From Oasisia sp. SBJ-2009 (taxonomy: Eukaryota > Annelida > Polychaeta > Sabellida > Siboglinidae): a DNA stretch of 64,000 bases. A program made the translations under genes and the position numbers. This document shows, one piece after another, positions 23,402 to 36,600 of this stretch. Under the pieces are notes generated by a model. The model saw nothing but the letters and a program-made list of their open reading frames with translations, did no database searches and was not told the origin of the DNA. How positions within the stretch are numbered: position 1 is the stretch's first letter; each line of letters begins with the position of its first letter. Location of the stretch: assembly GCA_964017155.1 (NCBI GenBank), contig OZ024857.1, positions 1,718,701 to 1,782,700 on the forward strand, written 5' to 3'.

Positions 23402-24476
23402 TTCTCCCAGGCCCCAGCGGTAGCTGTCGCACTCAATGATAAATTTCTGATTCTATACTACAGACACAGTTTAGCTGCTTTCTCTCCGTCCTCGTCGCTA
23501 CGTCAGGCTCGTGCAAAGGCAACGCCCCCAAATGCAAAGCGATCTATCACGAGCTCTCTCACTATCGCTATGTCAACAGACTTAGACGTACGAACGTCAC
23601 AAGTCACACGGGTAGCTGACGCTTTTGGTTTTGCTGTTCTCTCTAGTTCTTATAGTGCCGAATTTACCCGTTATACCGATTTTGTTTTACTCGACTTAAT
23701 TTTCCAATTAATTAATGTTGACAATATGCACACGTTCTCATCCAGCTTCTACTCAGAAAGACAGTACGTAGATGTCTTAAGCATACATTTATCAGTTTTA
23801 TACAATAAATAAACAAATAGTGAATAACTGAATTGCATATCAGTGGAATAAACAAATATGTTGATTGCAGACGACGCCGCCGGAATCAAACTTCGCGCGT
23901 ATTGCGTCATACCGGGTCATATCCGCCAGTCATCCGGGCACCTGTTTCCAATATGTCGGACGACAGCCTTGGACGAGGTTTGTCGACGGGCAGTTGAAAA
24001 TACGCATTATTACGTGCACGCATTACGCTGTAATCATATCATAAATTGCATATGTCGGACATAAATGCGTACAAGTTGCTCAGCTTGAAAATTTTTGTTT
24101 TTCTAATTAAATGAGTAAACAAACTAAATGGTGATTGGAAGACGGCTCCTCCCTTCTGCGAAATCTGTCTTCGCCGTCAAACTCAAAACGTGTCTTCGAT
24201 AACTATTTCTGTGTTCAACCTGGACCTTCTTCGTTATCTTTTGATGCTGCCCTTTCGAAGATATACGTAGCAAATAGATCGATGCTGAAATGTCCACACT
24301 ATGCGTAGCATTGTGAAATGCTGAGTACCGATCTTTTTCCTCAAATAACCCTTCCAAACGTACGGTCGCTACTGACCGTGGAATGTGTGTGTAAACGGAA
24401 ACCGACAAGCAAGATAAACGTACGTTGACGCTCAGGGGAAGTGGCTATGTGAATTATCTGTCAAACGCACAAGACA
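23402..24476. promoter_or_regulatory. Bidirectional spacer between CNDP2 and PHRF1
   Basis: The 1.08 kb between the two start codons has scattered CpG-containing stretches (for example around 23480-23600, 23870-24000 and 24320-24440) unlike the AT-rich introns. Both 5' UTRs and promoters must lie here. No TATA box or transcription start can be assigned by eye. Small ORFs here lack any recognisable protein pattern. Confidence 0.5.
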
Positions 24477-24669
24477 ATGGCGAGCCAAGAGTCAGACGAT
24501 GAAATGCAGAGTGGTTCAGATCAACTGCATATCGATACAACTTCATCCGATGATGATGATGTGGAAGATGGCAGTACCGCAGGTACTGAAGACGAAGTTG
24601 AAGGATCTACTGAAGAAGTAGAAGGTGGTGAAGATGATGAAGAGGAAGATGATGATGCTGAAGATGATG
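24477..24669 (+). CDS. PHRF1: PHRF1 exon 1 (start codon, acidic N-terminus)
   Basis: 193 nt, residues 1-64. It starts [15 protein letters not shown] and is dominated by Asp/Glu. The donor is GATG|GTAATA. The start is the first ATG of the frame and follows a stop-rich upstream sequence. Confidence 0.85.
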
Positions 24670-27600
24670 GTAATAAACACAAATAAAGCTTAACATCGAT
24701 TTAACCATCTTGACCTTGTACACACGTCCCGGTTACATATGACGCCTGTGTGTACATTTTGCCAGTTGTTTTAAATTATATATTAGAGTATATGCTTCTT
24801 TCAGGTGAAACACATAATTGTTGATGTCCACCAAATAGTGCTAAATAAATGCATAATACTAAATGAATGTAACTAGGGTGGTAGGTCAGTAAAACTTAAT
24901 TTCATATTTCTGGCTCACATGTGGAATTGCATACAATTAGCTAAGCTAACCTATTTTCTGACAAACAGTTCTAAAGAAATCTAATTAAGACATAAAACAT
25001 TTAAAAAACATTAAAATTAAAGTATTAAGATGGATAAAATATGGGTAAAATTAGGAGAATAAAACTATAATGTCAGCAGGTAAATGCTACAAATGATGCA
25101 AACATTGCCATAAGATGCTCAGCAAGCAATAAATGGCTCTATGGATTACATTTATACTGCTTGAGAGAACAGATTTGCTGTCCAAAATATGTTCTGCCTG
25201 TGAAAAATTCTAAATAATAAACGTACAAGCAGAGATCCTCTAGAAAAAAGAAATGCTACGGACAAATGAGAAGTAGATTCAATGAATACCTTTTAGAAAT
25301 TTTACCCAAATCCGTTACAATTTTATTATGTTTCGTATGTTACTAAGAATGTTTAAACCCACAACATGAGCACTGACCCTGAATGGGGTGGTTATAGTGG
25401 TTGTGCTGTAAGCTGTTAATGACATAGAGTAAGTGATTGACCTATTAGTATTGTTTCTGGAGTAGTTGATGGAACTAATTACATTGTAAATTCCCCTGTG
25501 TGTGGTCAAACAAATCCCTTTGATCTCACCCATGGGGGGGGGGAATTACTCAGACGGAAGTGCCAACCTCAGACAAAATTAAACAATAAACTGTTGATAG
25601 TTTTATAGAAGGATTACAACAGCAACTACCACACCGCTTAGATTTTGTCCCATGTTAAGTAATTAACTCTAATAAAAAGTTGTTAAATTGTTTGCTGCTG
25701 TATGTTATCACATACATGTATTAGTATATTTTACTATGCCCTGTAAATTTACAAATCCATTCATAAAGACTTAGACTCCCACTAATAGGGTATCATAAAA
25801 CGGGGTGGGATGACAAATTGCCTACACCTTATTGAGAAAGTATATGACATAGAATTTCACCAGTTAACTGAGAAAATATATACAGAAATGTGTGAGCAGA
25901 ATGTATTCAATATTGAAAAACACTATAAACATCTGGATATCATTGATGATATCTAGCACAGTTCTTCATTAATTTTGCTTAGTTCACTTTTAAACAGAGG
26001 GTGTCTACTCTTTTACATGGACTTAGCTGGGTTGGTAATTTATAAGAGGAAGGCTGTTGTCCTTGGTGTGTGAAAATGGAACATCATGAATGTGGTTAAC
26101 TTTGCTTACCTCAGCACTATATTATAAATAAACAAGTTGAAACTAGATGTTTTGTTGACCAATTGAACGCGTAGCACGGTGGAACCTGTCAAATTATGAG
26201 CTTCATTATAATAATAATTAAGTAATAAAACAGTACATAGGCAGGCAGGATATCTTCAGTATATGTATTGTAGACTTTTATAAAATATAATATTAAATAA
26301 AACTTGATATAATATTATATATGGAATATAACATAATATAATGTTCTTCCGTTATTGTTCTCTAAGTTAGATATAATATTATGTATGGAATATAACATAA
26401 TATAATGTTCTTCCCTTATTGTTCTCTAAGTTAGATATAATACATAATATAACATAATATAATGTTCTTCCCCGATTGTTCTCTAAGTTAGATATAATAT
26501 TATGTATGGAATATAATATAATGTTCTTCCCTTATTATTCTCTAAGTTATACAGTATTTGCACTGTAGAGAGATACAATAAATTTAACTTTAACCCAGTA
26601 ACAAACAACTTACTTTTTAAAGGCAATTTTTATCTATCGGGTTTCATAAGTGTAGACTATGAATATTATCTTCATACGAGGATGTGTCCTTATTCCAGAG
26701 TGGGGCAGCGAAGAATCAGAAGATGAGGAGGAGGAGGAAGATGAGGATGCAACACCTGGTCCATCTCAGACAGCAGCCAGTGACAGCAGTGACAGTGACC
26801 CAGACGCTGAACGGTGTCCCATTTGCCTGGCCCGGCTGCGTGACCAGAACGTGGGCACGCCGGAGAGTTGTGACCACAGCTTCTGTCTCGAGTGCATTCA
26901 GGAATGGGCCAAGGTGCGGCAGTCACTTCTACTCCTCCGACCAGTTGAATGTGTCGAGAGTTGTTGCACTTGTAAACCTCCACTGTAACGGGTAACTCAA
27001 CGAAATGGCATTTCCCCATGACTTGTAAAAGTTCAGCTCTGCCTGTAAAAAATTTCTTGGCTGACTTTTTGTCACAGACCTGTAGGGGATTAACATTATA
27101 CAATTAACACTCTGAACGATTATACAGTGAAAAATCATACACGCTATATTGTTATCGAGTGCATACTGGTCACTGGGCTGGCTTAGGTGAGTGGAAGGAG
27201 ATGTCTCCATCTTGACTAAAACAACTAAAGACCAGTCCTGTTGCTGCATTCACACAATTTGGCTGTATTTTTATGGTCAACTCATGAATAACCAGATAAA
27301 TACCAATCATGTGATTATTGTGGAGAGGCTAGGAAGTGACTATAATTCAGCAAAATACATTAATTAATAGTTACAAATTCACTATAGATTCCAGACGACT
27401 CCATGGCCTCTTGGTACATTTTATTAAAATTCTGCATTCACCTCATCACCGTGGAAAGAGGAAGAATTCCCAGGAATATAGCGAGTTACAGAATAAAGGA
27501 AGTGTCAGATTGGCACCCTTGGATGATGTGTTCTGAAACCTGTACTATCTGTTTTCCAGAATGTAAACACTTGCCCAGTCGACAGACAACCGTTTAATTT

Positions 27601-30600
27601 GATCTTTGCACGGGATTCGCTTGATGGAGTTGTCGTTAAGAAGGTACGTTTCATGCACTAGCTGACTGCAAGTTATTTCCCAGATCACCTTGTGGATTCA
27701 TTTCCATACAGTTTTTCTCGGAATTAGACTAGCCGAAAGTGTAATCTTGTTTCAAAATTATCTGTAGACATATCATTTTAAATGTGTGATGTCTGTTGGC
27801 ATGTAGCTATTAATAGTGGAACAGAATGGATAAATCCAATTCAAACAACCTTTTGACATAAAGAACTGCCGTTATGTTTGTATATGTAAGTGTAATTCTG
27901 CCTGGTAAATGAAAATGTGTCAATCTAACATGACGTAGTCAATTCGGTTTGAGATCCAGAAGAAATGGTGATTATTTGTGTGTACTTATTACAGTCCATT
28001 TGTTTACACAATTTCATGATTCAGATTTTTTAAGCAGACTATGCTTTGCGAGTAGATACAGTATTTCCAGTTTTATAATTATTTTTATGTATTTACTAAC
28101 AATTGTTGACCACAACAATGTCATTTATTAATCATTCCAAGGTCAAGCCACAGTGTCCACCGTAAATTATAGTTTGGGAGTAATTCCTAGGTTCACAATG
28201 CTATCATCACAATACTAAAATTATTCTCATTGTCATAGCTTTATCAAAGGACCCGCCCACCCATCATTCGCCTGAGCCAAGTTCATCTTTGAATAGTTAA
28301 AACTTGAGGAGCAAAAATGTTATGTTCTTTACTGTATTAATTACGTCCACAGAGCTTTAGAAATATGTCTCACACATATGTGTGCATTCTATCAAAATAA
28401 GGCCACGCTACTGCATCTAAATCATTAGAAACCATATACTGGGAATTTATGGTGGATAAGCAATGTTATGTAGATATGTTTTAAACTGATAGTGGAATAT
28501 GTGTGTATCAATTATTGGTGCAATTCATTTATCTTCTTTGACAATCGTAATTTTACATATTTTTATATTTTAAGATTTAATATGATCATGAGTTGTATGA
28601 TGCCTACACTTCTTAGACAATCAGGTATTTTAAAGTGAACTGAATATCTACTTTTGGACTTGATTGCATGCGTATGTACACGCAAACGTACATATGAGCG
28701 ACGAGAATTTTGAATATAATTTTTGTTAATACTGTGAATCTCTCATTACTCCATATCCCTTTAAAATGTGATCGTGCCTTGTAGAGGCTTGTCCAGTGGT
28801 TAGCCATGCTTGACCAGTGGTCAGCCGTGCTGGATGTGGTGCTGTTGTAGATCGAGGTGACTGACCGCCGCTTGGAGCTGGACGAGGAGGTGGTGGAGGA
28901 CCTCACGTACTGCGAGGTCTGTGGTCAGGGGAACCGCGAGGACCGACTGCTGCTGTGTGACGGCTGTGACCTCGGCTACCACTGTGAGTGTCTGGAGCCC
29001 CCGTTGGACAGTGTCCCAGTGGGCGAGTGGTTCTGTCCCGGCTGCTCTGGGTCTCAGAGACAGCAGCATGAGACGAGTCAGACACGATCACAGAGGCGCA
29101 TCGGCCGTACGATCGTGAGCGAGCGCGTGCGGGCCACAATACAACAGAACCGGGAGCAGGCTCGTCACAACGGACGCTATCGCTCTCAGGTACGATGTCG
29201 TCTTGTCTTTTCACAGTGTATGTGTCGCACTATCGTTATTCCCGCTGGCTGCTTGTGACTCACCAAAAGTCGGCCTCACACATCCACATTCTGCGCAGTT
29301 CTGGAAACCAGATTCGGAGACCAACTTCGTTTCTGGAATCTGTCATGTGTAAAAGTGGAATTGGAAATGGTTTGGGTGGAATGGCTTTATGTGAAACGTA
29401 TTAGTTCAAGTTGGGTGAAGAATTAGTTTTTCGATTGTTCAGTTGGTGGTAGCAGAGCCATGTAATATGTTAGTTTTGTTCCTGACATGTTGCAAAGATG
29501 CTGTTATTACAGTCTAGCGAACATGAGAACGATGCCAATACTGTTAGGTCATCTAGCTCAACTTCAATAGACAATGACATGACATCAGAAGTATGACACG
29601 AATAGCCATGTATAGAATATTATTTTTCACGTATTTCACAATTGAAATAATTCCTGTGGTTGAATTGCGGTTACCATTTCAAAAGTGACATTGCCATAAT
29701 TTTGTGATTTACTGTTGATGTGAATTAGTGAATCACTTTCGAGCAGAAATGTTTGAATAAGACTGTAATGTTGTACTTTGTTTGGCTGATAGACTAGGGG
29801 CTGTTGTGTTTTGCAGTCAGGATCTGCACGCAGCAAACAGGGAACGGCACCACGACGGCGGAAGAAAACCAAGCGGCGAAAACAAAAGAGGAAAGCTACT
29901 CCGAAAGGGAAGAGTAAAACGGCTGCATTGGGAGCATCGACTGGGAAACGACGGAGGAGGAGGAGGAGGAAAAAGAGGAAGGTGTGTACGGACAGGGAGC
30001 AAACGTTTGCTCAGATAGCGAGGGGACACTTCATTGACACTGTATGACACATGTAACAATAGTCGGAATTTGTGTTGCACCCAGGTCTCGTTAGAGCAAA
30101 ATGCTTTCGTAGGTTTACGTAAAATAACGTAAATAAAACACTATGTATATGTTAGTAGAAATAAAAAACTGGTCGCGGTGATACGTGGGGAGGGTAGCTG
30201 TGGTGTTTAGAATTTAGTTTAGAATTACATTTACAACCATTGCTTCTGTCAAGCATTGCATAGTGAATCTGAAATTGATTACACATGGTCTCTTGCCATG
30301 CAATTGGTTATAAAAGTTCAGTTACATGTAATAGGTGAATCGGCTGTAACCATTATGTTAAAAAATAAGTTAAATGTGTCGTGGTTTGTGTTGGACGCAA
30401 ACATCATCCTGAGCACTGGATCGTTTCAGACCCGTAAGACTTGTCGCACCAAAGACTCCGTCGCACCGAAGACGGTCAAGTCTCGGTTGGCGGGGCGGTT
30501 GGGCATTACCACCCCACCTGCCGGACGCACACTCCCAGTGAAAGTGTCCGCGCGGTCAAGGGCCTTGACCATTCAGCGGGACATTGGGATAGCTCCACTG

Positions 30601-33600
30601 ACCATCATGGCTGGCAGAGACGATCTCGATCCGTAAGTTGTGGCGCAAGGCAGAAATTCCGCCTTTCTCCTGTGGGATTGTGGGTAAATATTCTGAGTAA
30701 TTTTACCTTATTAAAGTTGTAAGACTATGTGGCGCAAGGCAGAAATTCCGCATTTCTCCTGTGGGATCGTGGGTAAATACTCTTTGAGTTATTTTAGCTT
30801 ATTAATGTTTATATTTCTGTAATATAACAGCAATGAAACTGTGCCATAAACGATACAAGAAACCCTCGACAGTCAGACCTTAAACCCAGGGAAACGTTCT
30901 GTTGAAAGAGTGCGCATACTTTGCAGGGCGTGGAGTGACAGTGACACACCGTCAGCACCACGTGGTGGTGGTGCGGTGGTGCTCCAGGGACGAACGTCTC
31001 ACTACGTCGCTAGTTCTAGGTACACAAAGGCAGCTCTCAATTCTCGCAGGCCAATCCCACGGCCACACATCAGGTAAGCCAGCTCTGAGAAATCATGTCG
31101 TAGTCGGGGTTGTCGATAGGGTGAGTTCAGAAACACTAAGGTTGTCGATAGGGTGAGTTCAGAAACACTAAGGTTGTCGATAGGGTGAGTTTAGAAACAC
31201 TAAGGTTGTCGATAGGGTGAGTTTAGAAACACTAAGGTTGTTGATAGGGTGAGTTTAGAAATATTGGGGTTTACATCAGGTACATGTCGTAATGGAATTT
31301 TTGTAAATCTGTGTAATTGACAGATGTACCTAGGTATATACGTATACTGCCAATTTATGCTTGGCAAGAATATTTTCATCCCAATGCAAAGCACTACAGA
31401 AGAATGTTTCCTGGAATCAAATTTCAATAGAACTTTTTCAAAGTAATCGTCGATTGTGAATAATTGCAGAAAAAACATGTAACGTCATTTGTCAAACTAT
31501 TGTTGGAATCCATCCCTAAAACTGCTAAAAACATTAGCCAAATGGAAATTCTAAAAATGTGAAGTTTGGCGTCTGAGATGCAAATTCCACTGGCTTGACC
31601 CTTGATCACAGTTCACATCACACGAGACGTGAGTGCATGTTTGTGTGTGTGTGTGTGGCTGTCTGTGTGGCTGTGTGAGTGTTTGTGTGTGGCTGTGTGT
31701 GTGAGTGTTTGTGTGTGGCTGTGTGTGTGAATGTTTGTGTGCGTGCATGCGTGTGTGTGTGTGAGCTCGTAAGCTTCTGTTCTGACGTTTGTCGTATGCA
31801 CGTTGCAGGAAGTTAGAGAGCCAGATCGAGTGTACCGCGCCCTTTGACCTGCTCGGAGACATACTGGCGAGTCAGGATCGACTCAACACAAACACCAACC
31901 GGGTGACAATTCACAGAGACGGTGAGTAGACGAGGCTGGTCAGTGTGTAGACGAGGCTGGTCAGTGTGTAGACGAGGCTGGTCAGTGTGTAGACGAGGCT
32001 GGTCAGTGTGTAGACGAGGCTGGTCAGTGTGTAGACGAGGCTGGTCAGTGAGTAGACGAGGCTGGTCAGTGTGTAGACGAGGCTGGTCAGTGTGTAGACG
32101 AGGCTGGTCAGTGTGTAGACGAGGCTGGTCAGTGAGTAGACGAGGCTGGTCAGTGTGTAGACGAGGCTGGTCAGTGTGTAGACGAGGCTGGTCAGTGTGT
32201 AGACGAGGCTGGTCAGTGAGTAGACGAGGCTGGTCAGTGTGTAGACGAGGCTGGTCAGTGTGTAGACGAGGCTGGTCAGTGTGTAGACGAGGCTGGTCAG
32301 TGAGTAGACGAGGCTGGTCAGTGAGTAGACGAGGCTGGTCAGTGTGTAGACGAGGCTGGTCAGTGTGTAGACGAGGCTGGTCAGTGTGTAGACGAGGCTG
32401 GTCAGTGTGTAGACGAGGCTGGTCAGTGTGTAGACGAGGCTGGTCAGTGTGTAGACGAGGCTGGTCAGTGTGTAGACGAGGCTGGTCAGTGTGTAGACGA
32501 GGCTGGTCAGTGAGTAGACGAGGCTGGTCAGTGTGTAGACGAGGCTGGTCAGTGTGTAGAAGAGGCTGGTCAGTGTGTAGACGAGGCTGGTCAGTGTGTA
32601 GACGAGGCTGGTCAGTGTGTAGACGAGGCTGGTCAGTGTGTAGACGAGGCTGGTCAGTGTGTAGACGAGGCTGGTCAGTGAGTAGACGAGGCTGGTCAGT
32701 GTGTAGACGAGGATGGTCTGTGTGTAGACGAGGATGGTCATTGTGTAGACGAGGCTGGTCAGTGTGTAGACGAGGCTGGTCAGTGTGTAGACGAGGCTGG
32801 TCAGTGTGTAGACGAGGTTGGTCAGTGAGTAGACGAGGCTGGTCAGTGTGTAGATGAGGTTGGTCAGTGAGTAGATGAGGCTGGTCAGTGAGTAGATGAG
32901 GCTGGTCAGTGAGTAGATGAGGCTGGTCAGTGTGTAGACGAGGTTGGTCAGTGAGTAGATGAGGCTGGTCAGTGTGTACATTAAGTAGTCTCCCCGTGAG
33001 CAGCCGTCTCCTAAGTACTTTCTGACTGCTCTACAAACAGATACCGTTCTGCGAAGGTAAAAACTCTTATGTTCTTCCCAAGGGTTCACTTTTTGAAGTT
33101 ATGAAAACAGTACTAAATTAACCCATCTCTTACCCCCCCCCTTCTACCTCACCCACTCAGCAGTCTTCTGCCTTCATTTGTCTTTCTTCTCCATCTTTCT
33201 TAAATCCCTCTTTACACAGTTTTCCTCTTGTAATTACCATCCTTGTGACCAGGTGGCGCTAGTGATCACATCATTCTAAGTATCCCTTGCAGGTCGACTA
33301 GCGAAACTCTGAATGTAAACTCCGTGAATAATGTCACTTGATGGCAAATTACGGTGAATGTGGGAACTAGGCGTAGTTATCTGAATACACAATCCTATAA
33401 GGAGGGGACGGACATTTGATTCATATTCGAACGTTTTGTTGCTATCCGATTTGACATTTGAAAATTTGCAGTTATATAAAAGAATGTTTTCCTTCCTGTC
33501 CTCCGCCGCAAAATCGGTCCCTGGCGATCTTTTACTTTCTGACTTAACTATGAAAAAACTGCAACCGTCAAACTGCTCCTCCGACGAGTCTGCATTTCTG

Positions 33601-36600
33601 AACTGGCGTACACCAGACACGTGTGTGCACTGTTCTCGTGGGTGGCACAGTGAGGTGAATTACAAGTTTGATTCTGCCAACTTCAGTGCTTAGGATATCT
33701 GCCAGGGGCGATGTAGGTAGATCATCCCTTTACCTGGTTTGTGGGGAGGGTAATTGTGGTCTGTTCCCTTTCCTTCCGTTCCATTTCCGGCTCCATCCAG
33801 ACCAGGTAGTCTGCTCACTTACCTTTATTACATAGGTTAGCTATTTCACCATTCATTGTCGATGAAGTCAGTATTGAAGTTGCTGTGATTGACATGGAAG
33901 TCTCCACAGACACCTTTTTCTATACAGAATGCTACAGAAATGATAGTGTTAGAAACTGGCAAACGAAAGCAAATACCATAAAACCAAAACAATATTTAAT
34001 TAATGTAATATGCATCAAAATTGATCAATGAAATATTTTTTAAGGCATGTTAATATTGTCTATTCTTTATACTATATATTTATTAATTTTCAAAATTTAT
34101 TAATATATTTATTATACCTCGTTATGGTTTTGTGTCGTATGCATGAGGATAAACAACAAACACATCACAAGAGAATTTCACATGGAATTTGAAAATTGTT
34201 CAACAGGTCAGATTAACTGAAGTGTTTCTGTTGTGTCATCTGTAACAACAGGCATATGTAACAACAGGCATCTGTAACAACTGGCATCTGTAACAACTGG
34301 CATCTGTAACAACTGGCATCTGTAACAACTGGCATCTGTAACAACTGGCATCTGTAACAACTGGCATCTGTAACAACTGGCATCTGTAGCAACAGGCATC
34401 TGTAGCAACAGGCATCTGTAACAACTGGCATATGTAACAACTGGCATCTGTAACAACTGGCATCTGTAACAACTGGCATCTGTAACAACTGGCATCATGT
34501 AACAACTGGCATCTGTAACACCTGGCATCTGTAACAACTGGCATCTGTAACAACTGGCATCTGTAACAACTGGCATCTGTAACAACTGGCATCTGTAACA
34601 ACTGGCATCTGTAACAACTGGCATCTGTAACAACTGGCATCTGTAACAACTGGCCTTGTTTGCAGGCTCACTGGAGGTGAAACCATCGGAAACGAAGGCA
34701 CTGCCGTCATACAGGAATCACACGTCGGAACGCCAACCAAATGACGCAGAGACAACCCCAACATCTGGCGACAGCGCTGTTGATCAACAGACACCAGGAG
34801 GCAGCACCAGTGACACGACGCGGGCCGCGGACAGTGCACAAGAAGCGAACGATGCCACTGATCAAACGTCCGGAGATGTGGGTGCTACCGCCGGAGTGGG
34901 AGGAGACTCTGGTCGTCATGGCGACGAGCCTCATTCTGGCGGCTGCGACGCGGAACCAGATTGTGGGCGAGCTGGATTAGGGAAATCATTGGACGAAAAG
35001 AAACGTGACGAAAGCAACAAAACTAGGTTAAAAAGGTCTGATGACAATCGGACGGATGCGTCGGACACGAGGACAGAGTGTGACGAGGGTAACAGCGACA
35101 ACAGCTGCATTTCGTGTGAAGGCTACGTCGACGATGACATGGCCATTGACGTCGACGGTGACGCCAGTGAGATGGCCAGTAACATCGACAGTGACATCCC
35201 CGTGAATATCGACAGTGACACAACGATGAATGTCGATAGCCTGACACGCGTAAATGTCGACGGTGACACGTGCGTGAAAATCGACAGTGACACGGTCATG
35301 AATGTCGACAGTGACGTCGCTGTAAGTTTCGACATGGCAGCACATGTGACGTCGAGTGACGAATCTTGTGTCTCCAGCGACGGGGACGCCCAGCAGCAGA
35401 GTGGGAATGAGGTGGACGGGTGTCTAGGAAATGAGGGCGGGGTTGTGAAGCAGGGTACTGAGGACGTCGGCCTCGTGTGCGAGGACATCTCAAGCGGTGT
35501 GGAGAGTCTTGAGGGGACAGACCGCAACGTCAGTCAAGTCATGTCAGATGTCACTGACGAAGAAAGTGTCAAAGTCACCGAAAACGATGTGAGTCGAGAG
35601 GAAGATGACGCGGCCGGTGACGACGTTTGTGAACTACACAGCAGTGTCAAGGAAGGCAATGACGACAAGGTGACGGGTGGTGACTGTCATGAACTCTGTG
35701 GAAGTGACGAGGAAGGGAGTGTTCACGAAGTGTCTGGTGTCGATGTTTGTGAACTTCCCGGAAGCAGCGAGGAGGGAAGCGACCATGGCGGTGTGGGGGG
35801 CGATGTTCATGAACTCCATGCCGAAGAAGAAAATGACCCCGAGGTCACTGGTGGTGATGTTCATGGAAGCAGTGACAATGTTCACGAGAGTATTGGGGAA
35901 GAAAGTGACCACGAGGTCACTGGCGGCGATGTTCATGGAAGCGTTGACAACGTTCATGAAAGCAATGAGGAAGAAAATGACCCGGAGGTCACCAATGACA
36001 ATGTTCATGGAAACAATGTTGACGATAGCGACCACGAGGTCACCGCTGATGATGTTCATGAAAGCAACGAGGAAGGAAGTGATCACGAGGTCATAGGTGA
36101 GGAGAACCACAAGGACGACGTCAAGGACACAGAGGGCTCAGTGGGAAGTGAGGAACGGACTGAGGTACTCGCCCTCCTGTCAGACGAGGCTGACTTCGAC
36201 GCCAAACCTGCTCCGGAGGCAGAGGAAAGCCAGGACGGGGAGGCGGGAGGCGATGATAAACCCGACTATGCTCACTACGAAAACATATCCGAGGTCGAGG
36301 ACGAGGAACACCCGGCGGAAGACGACGAAACGGGCGGCGGGAGCGAGGAGGAAGGAATCTGCGAGGACAGCGGAAGAGAAGGTCAAGGGTCAGCGAGCAT
36401 GTCGCACATCATGGTGCCGATCTCAGAGCTGCCGCGGATCCCAAAGAAACGCAAGACGCAGGAGGTGCCACTGCCGACCGACAGCGAGTCGCCTCACTCG
36501 GGGGTGCTGGAGCGGCTGAACAGGCCCGACAAGGTGGACAGGTACCCGAAGTGGGAGAAACGGGAACGGAAGGAGAGCGTTGTGAAGAGCAAGGTGAAGC

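Noticed and set aside
23570..23812. 80-aa plus-strand ORF in the CNDP2/PHRF1 spacer
   Set aside because: No recognisable pattern and no sign of being spliced to PHRF1.
23858..24064. 68-aa ORF between CNDP2 and PHRF1
   Set aside because: No family resemblance; lies in the shared promoter/5' UTR region.
24124..24408. 94-aa minus-strand ORF upstream of PHRF1
   Set aside because: No family pattern; overlaps the likely PHRF1 5' UTR.
31911..33089. Long ORFs on both strands (WSVCRRG and TSLVYTL repeats)
   Set aside because: Both are produced by the stop-free 21-bp repeat in PHRF1 intron 8. No start context, no family pattern.
33276..33693. ORFs on both strands in PHRF1 intron 8 with an internal LLSDLT..LQ repeat
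   Set aside because: No recognisable family, overlapping antisense frames, and no splice sites that keep the PHRF1 frame. Possibly a transposon fragment, but unsupported.
34208..34649. Cys/Gln-rich ORFs ([16 protein letters not shown])
   Set aside because: Translation of the 16-bp repeat in all three frames.
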